Positions 8,801 to 17,400 of a stretch of DNA of 64,000 bases are shown here, piece after piece (within the stretch, counting starts at the first letter, position 1; every line of letters starts with the position of its first letter). This DNA is from Aliisedimentitalea scapharcae (GTDB lineage Bacteria; Pseudomonadota; Alphaproteobacteria; Rhodobacterales; Rhodobacteraceae), in the NCBI RefSeq assembly GCF_045277565.1, contig NZ_CP123584.1, forward strand, positions 1,178,001-1,242,000, written 5' to 3'. The notes under the pieces are model-generated. The model was not told the origin of the DNA and ran no database searches. It was given only the letters and a program-made list of their open reading frames with translations. The translations under genes were made by a program, and so were the position numbers.

Positions 8801-10462
8801 CAACGCGGTGGCATCAGGTGTGCGCTGAGCCTGAGCCTCAAAGGCGGCGTGAATGGTCAGGTTGACGTCAAATTCGGATGCTGTTGCATTCCAGTCGCGC
8901 AACAGACGGGCGCGTTCTGTGTCAGGAAGGATCGGCAGTTCGGCCAACGTCTTGTCGCCGACGCCATCTGCGATCGCATTCAGCAGCAGCTCCAGCCGGG
9001 CGGCCAACAGGGCCAGCGCCGTTTGATCCATGTGCGCGCCATCCGCATACAGCCGGGCGGTGTCTCGGGTGATCGCAAGGGTCAGGACGCTGCCGGGCAG
9101 TGGGGCGTCGTAGTCCAGAGACAGGGCAATGGCGGGCTGGGAAAATCCGGCAAGATTTGGATCTCGCGCGACCAGATCACAGGGCCAGCCACCGTCATCC
9201 AATGCGGCTGACAGAGCCGAGTCGAGCGCGATCGTCAGATCCGTGAACCGCTGATCGCGCCGGGCCTGAAGCGGGCGCCATCCCGTGACATAACCCGGGC
9301 GGGTCTGGTGTTGCATTTTGTCCGTGGTAAGGGCGATGTCGGTGATGTCTTCGCCTGCGTTGCGCAACGCCCAAGCGAGCGTCGCCGCGGCGATCTGGCC
9401 CGTGCCCAGCGTACCTGGCAACAGCAGTTCCCGAGCTAGCGTTCCGGTCTTTCCCGTGTCGTGGGTCAGGGGGGCTGTGGTCGGGCGCATCTGTTGCAGG
9501 GCCGCGCGCGCGCGGGTTTCACCGGGCAAACAGCGGGTCAGCCCGTCTTCCAAGGCAGCGGCCAGTCCTGCATCGGGCGAGGGCAGGGCTTGCCCGACCT
9601 GGGTTTTTCCGGACAGGTCAAAACTCTGACCAAAGGCATCGCGCAATTCCGATAGACGGACAGCACCATCGCCGGTTGCAATGGTTAGGCTGTCGCCTGT
9701 GCCTTCGATCACGCTGCCAGGCGCGCCGTGTCCCAGCGCATGGGCGGCCTGAGATACCAGAACGACCTCGCCCGCGATTTCGATCTTGGGACAGGTGAGC
9801 GGGTTCCAATAAGGTCCTGTGTCCAGCGCATTGACCAACGCCAGAATATCAGTCGTATGATCGGTGAAATCAATCCGCCCAGCGGCACGGGGGCGGTCAT
9901 TTCGACCGTGATAGCTGCGCTGGCTCAGATCCTGAGACGTGCGATCGAGCCCCCCGGATTCAAGTTGCGCAATTACAGCACCAAAGCTGTCAAGCCCGGC
10001 GGCGTAGCATTTGGAATTGAGTGAAAATGCGGTTTCACCTTCGGCAATGTCGAACATCCGCTGTTCGACGATGTCGCCGGTGTCGATGCCCGGCTCCAGC
10101 ATGTGCCATGTGATGCCAAAGCGGTCATCGCCGTCAATCAGCGCCCAGACAGGTGCATTCAACCCCGCCCGCCGTGGCAAAGGGCCGTCGTGAAAGTTCA
10201 AAGCGCCCCGCGCCGGCAGCGCCAGGATGTCGTCGGGCAACAGGCTGAGATTAGCGATTGAAAACAACCAGTCAAATGGCCCCGCCTGAGCCAGGTCCGA
10301 AATCTGGTCCAACACCGGCAATCCCTTGCCGCTGGCCCAATTGCGGATGTCTGCGTCCTGAGACACCACCGCGCGTATCCTGTGGCCCTTGTCCAGCAGC
10401 GCATCGCTGCAGCCGATCAGCAGGGATTCATTTCCGATGACGACACAGGAAAAAGCGGTCAT
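5873..10462 (-). CDS. NRPS: formyltransferase - C remnant - A domain with inserted luciferase-like monooxygenase - T
   Basis: A 1529-residue multidomain protein. Residues 1-295 are a methionyl-tRNA-formyltransferase-like domain with catalytic Asn89 and His91 (NFHDGPLPRRAG) and Asp127 (GIDTGD). Residues 325-510 resemble only the C-terminal lobe of a condensation domain; no HHxxxDG motif is present. The adenylation domain starts near 535: core A3 at 680-692 (IYTSGSTGTPKG), A4 at 724-735, then an FMN-dependent luciferase-like monooxygenase (about 763-1115, opening MDFNLMYWGN), then the rest of the A domain with YGPTE at 1201-1205. The substrate code reads D-I-L-Q-L-G-M-I-W-K, one change from the DILQLGLIWK code associated with glycine. 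The carrier domain has LGGHSLL with Ser1452. There is no thioesterase, so the product should pass to the PKS. The ATG overlaps the upstream GT2 stop. Confidence 0.92.
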   Translation of the reverse strand: MTAFSCVVIGNESLLIGCSDALLDKGHRIRAVVSQDADIRNWASGKGLPVLDQISDLAQAGPFDWLFSIANLSLLPDDILALPARGALNFHDGPLPRRAGLNAPVWALIDGDDRFGITWHMLEPGIDTGDIVEQRMFDIAEGETAFSLNSKCYAAGLDSFGAVIAQLESGGLDRTSQDLSQRSYHGRNDRPRAAGRIDFTDHTTDILALVNALDTGPYWNPLTCPKIEIAGEVVLVSQAAHALGHGAPGSVIEGTGDSLTIATGDGAVRLSELRDAFGQSFDLSGKTQVGQALPSPDAGLAAALEDGLTRCLPGETRARAALQQMRPTTAPLTHDTGKTGTLARELLLPGTLGTGQIAAATLAWALRNAGEDITDIALTTDKMQHQTRPGYVTGWRPLQARRDQRFTDLTIALDSALSAALDDGGWPCDLVARDPNLAGFSQPAIALSLDYDAPLPGSVLTLAITRDTARLYADGAHMDQTALALLAARLELLLNAIADGVGDKTLAELPILPDTERARLLRDWNATASEFDVNLTIHAAFEAQAQRTPDATALFFEGDALTYAALNARANATAKRLQSMGVKPGSHVGLYTRRSPDLLIGALAILKAGGAYVPLDPSYPADRIAHYITDSRAQVIVTQADLEDTLPPHQAQCLILDAAPADASADNLDGGATGADLAYLIYTSGSTGTPKGVMVRHSNVSNFFAAMDTRIPHAIGDTWLAVTSLSFDISVLELFWTLARGLRVVLSSDESRLTLSNGAPTVSDRRMDFNLMYWGNDDGPGPKKYELLLEGAKFADAHGFNAVWTPERHFHAFGGPYPNPSVTGAAVAAVTQNLSVRAGSCVAPLHHPARIAEEWAVIDNLTNGRAALGIASGWQPDDFVLRPENTPPQNKPAMFETIDVLRKLWRGEAVDFPRKDGSMHTVITQPRPVSKELPLWVTTAGNPDTWREAGQIGANVLTHLLGQSIDEVAGKIRIYHEALREAGHNPDDFTVTLMLHTYLADTREQARDVAREPMKDYLRAAAGLIKQYAWAFPAFKKPKGVNNPYEMDLGILSDAELEAILDFAFERYFEDSGLFGTIDDGVRRAEDLKRIGVDEIACLIDYGIAPDVVLEGLRPLAEVLRLANAPSELAMDDHSLAAQIKRHTVTHMQCTPSMARMIAADDQARVALGHLQHLLIGGEALSGDLVAELHACTNAQIHNMYGPTETTIWSTTQTLGAAPRGIADIGKPVGNTAVYVLDETGHPVPTGAPGELYIGGAGVTAGYWQRPDLTKDRYVSDPFAQGSARMYRTGDLVRWRVDGRLAYLGRTDHQVKIRGHRIELGEIEAAMSRFAGVTSAVVLARQMAGGDERLVGYVTTNAPVSENALRAHLSATLTDIMVPSTIVTLDAMPLTPNKKIDRKALPEPQPIRKPTETTVSAPIQGTAARIGGIWAKILGLTDIRDGDNFFDLGGHSLLAVQAHREIRDDLGAVKLSITDIFRFPVLGALSAHVDKLTGGPVEPETADPQNTIDKSQTMSKRRAMRAGRRTKTG

Positions 10463-11475
10463 TTGGGGTCCTCCGAAACAAGGGTGGAGTGGGAAGGCTC
10501 ACGACGGGTGGTGGGATGGCGTCGTGCTGTCGCGCGTATGGAATGGGTGATCAAATCGACCAGAAACCCCGGAGGGTCGGCCTGGGGTTTGGATTGGATC
10601 AGGCACCGTGTCTTCCAGATCAGGGTGCCGCTGATCCGGGCGAGGGTCGCAAACGTCGCATAAAGACGTCCGTGGGTCTTGGTGAAATAATGCAAGCGCG
10701 AATCGAACCAGTATTGCGGCGTACGTGCCCAAGTCTTCATTCCAGTCGAAGCCGAGCCGATATGGATCACTTCGCTGGCTGGCAAGTAATGCGTGGACCA
10801 CCCGGCACGGGCGGCACGGTGGCACAGATCGGTTTCCTCGTAATACAGGAAAAACGTCTCATCAAAGCCGCCGACCTCTTCGATCACTTCGCGACGGATC
10901 ATCAGGCTGGCTCCTGCTGTCCAATCGACGCGGGTTTCCTGTGTCGGGATGCCCATCGGCACAACAGCGTTCTTCAACAGGCGCGAAAACACCCCGGTGC
11001 GTGCCGCGCCTTCGAATTCTCCTGCAATTGTGGGATAGCGAAACGCAGTGCAATGGGGTTCCCCATCGACGCCCTGTAAATAGGAGCCGACCATACCAGC
11101 GCCGGTATTGGCCATCAGGAAGTCCCGCAACAGCCGCATGGCACCGGGTTGCGGGAAAGCATCGGAGTTCAACAGGTAGAAATAGTCGGGATCTGCCCCA
11201 TTCGACAGCGGGGTGGCAAAGCCGATGTTCATCCCGGCCCCAAAGCCGCCGTTGTGGTCCGATGCGATCACCCGCAACCGTCCATCGTCAAACCAGCCGT
11301 GTTCCTGTGCCGTGTCGCGGATCAGCTCATAGCTGCCATCGCCTGAATCATTGTCGATCACCAATACTTCGCCCGGCACCGTACGAATGTCGCGCAGAGC
11401 GGTCTCCATACATCTGAGCGTCATGTCCGGAGTGCGGAAATTCAGGATGATGATTTGGATTGTCGGCTCTTTCAT
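10459..11475 (-). CDS. Family 2 glycosyltransferase (rhamnosyltransferase WbbL-like)
   Basis: A 338-residue GT-A enzyme between the PKS and NRPS genes. The N-terminus (MKEPTIQIIILNFRT) and VIDNDSGDGS are the nucleotide-binding part. NGGFGAGMNIG is the conserved element of WbbL-type transferases, and YLLNSDAFPQPGA holds the metal-binding Asp. DETFFLYYEETDLCHRA carries the candidate catalytic ED pair. The ATG at 11475 is 4 bases after the PKS stop with GGAG upstream, and the gene overlaps the NRPS start by 4 bp. A longer in-frame extension would run into the PKS gene and is not conserved. It may glycosylate the polysaccharide or the assembly-line product. Confidence 0.88.
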   Translation of the reverse strand: MKEPTIQIIILNFRTPDMTLRCMETALRDIRTVPGEVLVIDNDSGDGSYELIRDTAQEHGWFDDGRLRVIASDHNGGFGAGMNIGFATPLSNGADPDYFYLLNSDAFPQPGAMRLLRDFLMANTGAGMVGSYLQGVDGEPHCTAFRYPTIAGEFEGAARTGVFSRLLKNAVVPMGIPTQETRVDWTAGASLMIRREVIEEVGGFDETFFLYYEETDLCHRAARAGWSTHYLPASEVIHIGSASTGMKTWARTPQYWFDSRLHYFTKTHGRLYATFATLARISGTLIWKTRCLIQSKPQADPPGFLVDLITHSIRATARRHPTTRREPSHSTLVSEDPK

Positions 11476-11479
11476 GCCA

Positions 11480-14400
11480 TCACTCCGCAGCTGCGGCGAC
11501 GGGCGACGCCAAAGGCGACGGCGGAGCCGGGTCGGCGGCATCCAGAACCGTGCGCACATGGCTGGCCAGCACACTGACATTGGGCACCAGAACCATGCTG
11601 TCATGATCACCGGGGACTTCGATCACCTTGGTTTCTGGGGCCCAACGGGTCCAGTCGTTGTCGTCAAAAACATATTCCCGCGCGGCGGAAACCCATTTCT
11701 GGTCCGAAACCTTCCACTTGCGATCCAGCGGCGGGCGGAACAGGGTCAGGGGTCCAGCCCAATCAGCCATCGCATAGGTCGACAGGGCCTGACGAAAGGC
11801 CAACTCGATCTTGCGGTTGTTGAATTCAGGTTGGGTGCCGCCTTGCGGAGCAACGCTTCGGCGTTTTTCGATCTCCCAACGGATCCGATTGCCCAGCCAT
11901 TCCGAAAGATATCCGATCCCCTTGTTGCGCAGTTCCTGCAGTTTGATCATCGCCTTGTCGCGCCGCGTCAGATCCGGGCGCGTCGGCAAAGGCGTGTCGA
12001 GCAACACCAGAGAGGCGACCGCTTCGTCGGTTGCCTTCAATTGGCGCGCCATTTCAAAGGCAGTGATGCCGCCGCCAGAAAAACCACCCAGATGATAGGG
12101 GCCGCTGGGTTGAATCTGGCGGACTTCCAAAAGGTAATCCTGAGCGGCCTTGCACATGTCAGTATGCGGTTCGTCGTCGCCGATCAGTCCGCGGGCCTGA
12201 AGGCCATAAACTGGGCGGTCATGCCCGACGAGCAATGCCAGCTGGCGCAGGTTCAACACATTGCCGAACATGCCAGCCACCAGGAAGAACGGGCGTTTGC
12301 CGGTGCCATCGCCGGGGTGGAGTTTTACCAGATGCGAGAACTGTGGTTTGGTCGCAGGGGTCTCGTCGGTTCCCTGGGGATCTTCGCTGACCGTGATGCC
12401 GCCGCCGGTCTGCTGGATCACCAGATCGGCAAGCCCGGCCACGGTGGGGGCCTCGAACAGGATCGAGATGGGGAATTCCACATCAAAGCCGCGCTTGATC
12501 TGGGCAAAGAGCCGCACCGCGATCAATGAATGCCCGCCAAGATCAAAGAAGCTGTCGTGGATGCCGACTTCGGTTACCCCAAGCAACGCGGTGAAAAAAC
12601 CGGCAAGGGTTTCTTCGACCGGGTTGGTGGGTGCTTGGTAATCATTGTCCAACTGGGGGCGTTCAAAGCTTTGGTTTTCGGACGTGTCGGTCTGACCGGA
12701 TTGAGCGGCCTGTTTGATGAGCGCGGGCAAGTCCAGAGAGGAAACCACCACCTGCGGCTGCGCAACGGCGATGGCCCGGGCCAGGGCCTCGGCACCTTCG
12801 GATTGGTTGATGCCATTGGCGATATTGTGGTGCAGGCGTTGTTCTTCGGGCGACAGCGGCTGGGCGTTGGCATGTACCTCCAGCCCCAGGTCGGCGGCTG
12901 TGGCATCTGGACGTGCCGGTTGCGCCAGTTCCAATCCCTCATCGAGCCGTTTCATCTGGAAACCAGTGATGGCCACACACACAGTTCCCTGAGTGTCGCT
13001 GATCGTGATGTCGAAAGTGGCGAACCCGTCGCCTGAGGATGGCCCCAGGCGCACATGACTGAGGCACTCTTGTGGCAAGGGAGAGAACACCTGGATTGCG
13101 CCATAAGACACCGGCACCCACAGCATCCGTCCCTGATAGCCGGGGATCAATTCCATTGCCCAACCTGTGGCCAGATCCATCACTCCGGGGTGCAACAGGC
13201 ACCCGTCATTTCGGGCGGCATCGGGGAGGGACAGGCGGGCCAGACCCTCACCTTCGCCCAGGGCGGTTTCAGTCAACACATGCCACCGCGGTCCGAATTT
13301 CAGGTGCGCCTCCTGTGGCGAGCGCAACCGGTCCCCCGGGGCCTGCACCGGAGGCGCACAGCGCGCGGCAATGTCCTGTGGGTTCAGCGTGGGCTGTTCG
13401 CCACCTTCCAGCAGCAAAGATCCCTGGGCATTCAACGCGTATCCGCCATTGGGTAGGGCCGCGTGCACAGAAAAGCCAAAGCCCGCTTCTGTCGGTTCGA
13501 GCCGTATGACGGTTTCCCGCGCGTGTGCATCCTCGACATTCAGCGGACGGAAAAAATACAGATCCCGCAAGGTGAACCCGGCGTCTATGCCACGGGCCCG
13601 CAGGGCCTCGGCTGCCAGTTCGATATAGCCGGTACCGGGCATCAGCGCGGTACCATCTTTCAGCCGGTGTTCATTCATCACCCAATCGGATGCGCCGGAA
13701 AACTGCGAGACAAAGATCGGCTGGCCCTTGGCGTCAAATCCGGCGCTGTCCAACAGGGGTGCATCGCATGGGGTACGCGCGCTTGGGGCGGTTGGATTCT
13801 GGCGTGCGGTCTTGGCCTCGGCGGCCATGCCAACGTCGCTCCAGACGCCCCAGTCAATGGCCAGGACCCGCGTCCGCCCACCTGTGCGATGTTTGGCATA
13901 GGCGTTGAGATATTCATTGGCGGCCACGTAATCCACCTGACCCGCAGGACGCGTGACAGTCGAAGAGGACGAAAACAGCACCATCAGGTCGATTGAGCCG
14001 TCCGGGAACAGATCATCCAACACGCGCAGGCCGCTGACCTTGGGGGCAAAAACCTGGGCAATTGCGGCGTCTGTTTTGGTCAGAATCGGTCCGTCGTCAA
14101 TCTGACCCGCGCCATGCAAGACGCCGGTGACCGCGCCGAATGCGCGGGCGACCTGATCCAATGCATCCTGCATCTGGTCGCTGTTGCAGACGTCAGCGGC
14201 CAATGGCAGAACCCGGCCGGATCCGATCTGTTCCAGCTTTTGTATGGCCTGGATGCGGCGGACCGTCCGGTGCGCCGGACTATGTGAGCGCAGGAACTGG
14301 TCCCATTGATCGCGTGGCGGCAACCCGTCACGGGTCAGGAGAATGACATTGGCATCAAAGTCCTGCATCAGATGCGCGGCAATGGTCAGACCGATGCCGC

Positions 14401-17400
14401 CATAGCCCCCCGTGATCAGATACGTTCCGTTGCGCTGGAAGGCGGGTGTTTCGGGGACGGGCAGGGGCACCGGGTGCCAATCCTGCACCAACCTTTTGTC
14501 GTCGCGCCAGGCGACAGTTTCATTGGCGGGCTCTCCCATCAACTCTTCGAGCAGCCGGGGTGTCATGTCCGGCGGTGTGTGCCCGCGCATCCGGGCCAAA
14601 AGACCGGTTTCGATCTGTGCCGTTTCGATATCCACCCAAGCGCAGGTGAACCCAGGAAATTCGCGCGGTATGACGCCAACAGGACCAGAGATCATCGCCT
14701 TTTCGGGATAGGGCAGCGCTTCTGCCCGCACCTGAGCGGCACCCGTGGTAAACACCTGCAGGTGTGTCCCTCCAGGCATATCCACCCCGGCGAGGGCCTG
14801 AGCCAGATGTGTCAGGCTGTGAAATCCCATTTCGAGATTTCGGTCAAAGAACGACGATCCGGGACGAAAGCTCTCGTCTTCGGTCACCAACCAGAAATGG
14901 GCAATCCGATGCGGCAGCTGGTTTGCGGCGGCAAGATCTTGCAGCAGCGCTTCATATCCTGGCAATCCCTGTTCGGGTGCTAGAATATAACGGGTGTCGG
15001 ATAAGCGGGCAAAAGTGTCACCAGAGTGGACCCGGATCACGTGATGGCCAGCCTGGTCCAGTCGGTCTGCGGCAGCGGCCGCGACACCGGCATCATCCAT
15101 GAACATCAGCCAGGTCATCTGGCTCTGTGACAGGTCGGACACCATGTCCAACGTGCAATCCGCAAACCGAGGGCGCCAAACCGGGCGGTGCCCCCAATCT
15201 GTCAGGTCGGTGACCCGTGCGGGCAGGGCTGCGGCCTCGGCGTCGATCTGCTTGCCGGGTTCGATGAAATAACGGCTGCGTTGGAAAGCGTAGGTCGGCA
15301 AAGGCAGGCGGTGGCGTTTCGCCTCGCCCCAAATCTGATCCCAATCAGCTTCGATCCCACAGGCCCAGAACCGCCCGATCACCTCCAGAAAATAACTATC
15401 GTCGCCAATGTCCTGATCCGGGTGACGAAGCGCGCTGAGCACCTGCCCCGGGGCCACAGCCGGATGCATCTGTGCCAGAGTGCTGAGCGCCTTGCCGGGC
15501 CCCACTTCCAGGAACACCCGATCCGCGCGCGAAGCCAGGGTTTCAATGCAATCCGCATACATAACGGTATTGCGCAATTGGCCGACCCAATAGGAGGGAT
15601 CCCTTGCCTGCTCCGGTGTTAGCGCAATTCCTGTTCGGTTCGAGATGATTGCAATATTGGGCGTGTTCAGGTGCAATTTTGACAAAAAGTCGCCATATTT
15701 CTGCAAAATCGGGTCCAGCATTCGCGAATGGGCGGCAATGTCGATCTGAATGCGTTGGTGGTCGATGTCTTCTGCGGTCAGGCGATCAGACAGACGCTCC
15801 AATGCCTCCTGTGGGCCACTTACAGCCGTCAGGTCGGGAGCGTTGACGCTGGCAATATCCAGATCGTCACCGATCCGTGCCTGCACGTCTTTCAATGGCA
15901 GGGAAATCGACAACATCCCGCCTGCGGGAACCGTGTCAAACAGACGCCCGCGCAGCAGAACCAGGTCTATGCAGTCCTCAAAATCCATGACCCCGGCCAG
16001 ACAGGCCGCGGTGTTTTCGCCCATGGAATGGCCAACCAACGCCGTCGGGCGAACACCCCAGCTGATCCATAGCTGTGCCAGCGCGTATTCGACGATCATG
16101 ATCAGGGGCAATTGCACTGATGGCTGTTTCAGCCGCTGGTTTGCGGTCTCTTCGTCCCCCGGTTCGGGCAACCATATGGCGCGAATGTCATAGTCGAGTT
16201 GAGTCTGCAGGTGTTCCAGCCCGCGATCCATCCAATCTGCGAATACTGGTTCGGTTTCATACAGGTCCCGTGCCATACCGGCATATTGGGCACCGCCACC
16301 CGGGAACATGAACACCACATCCGGGTTGCTGCCCAGGCGGTCATGGGTGTGGAGGCTGCGCGGATCGCCAGCCTTGAGAATGTCGGCCGCTTGGGTTGCC
16401 GTCTCGGCCACAAGCACCCTACGTTTGTCAAACCCGCGCCGACCCTGTTTCAGGGTCCAGGCCACATCGGCCAGATCAACGTCCGGGTTGGCACGCAGCC
16501 AATCCTCCAGCCGCTGTGCGTTGCCATCCAGAGCGGCTTTGGATTGGGCTGACAGGCACAGAATGTGAAACGGGAAATCGCTGTCTTCCGATGCGCCCCG
16601 GTCGGGCGCTTCTTCGATGACCGCATGGGCATTGGTCCCACCAACCCCCAAGGCATTTACAGCCGCCCGCCGCGGTCCCTTGTGCGACGTCCAATCCGTC
16701 AACCTGTCATTCACCCGGAACGGCGAATGGTCAAAATCAATGGCCGGGTTCGGAGCTTCGTAACCCAAAGATGGGGGGATCTGTTTGTGGTGCAGCCCCA
16801 GCGTGGTTTTCACCAGGCCGGCCACGCCCGCTGCGGTGTCCAGATGGCCGATGTTGGTTTTGACCGATCCAATCCGGCAGAATCCGGTTTCCTCCGTGGT
16901 GTCGCGATAGGCCTCGGTCAGGGCGGAAACTTCGATCGGGTCGCCCAAATAGGTGCCGGTGCCATGGCATTCGACGTAATCGACCGTGTCAGCCGGGATA
17001 TTGGCATTGGCCAAAGCCTGGCGCACGGCGGTGGCCTGACCATCAACCGAGGGGGCCAGATAACCCGCCTTGGCCGCGCCATCGTTGTTCACGGCAGAGC
17101 CTTTGATTACCGCCCAGATGTGATCGCCATCTGCTATGGCATCTTCCAGCCGGCGCAGCGCAACCGCGCCCGCGCCAGACCCGAACACCGTGCCCTGAGC
17201 CCGGTGATCAAAGGCGTGACAATGGCCATCCGGCGACAGGATTTCGTTTTCCTTGTACAGGTAACCGCGCCCCTGTGGCAGTTCGATGGTCACACCCCCC
17301 GCGAGCGCCATGTCACAGTCGCCATCCCTCAGCGCCTGACAGGCGTAGTGCACCGCAACCAAAGACGTGGAGCATGCGGTCTGGATGTTGATCGAGGGCC

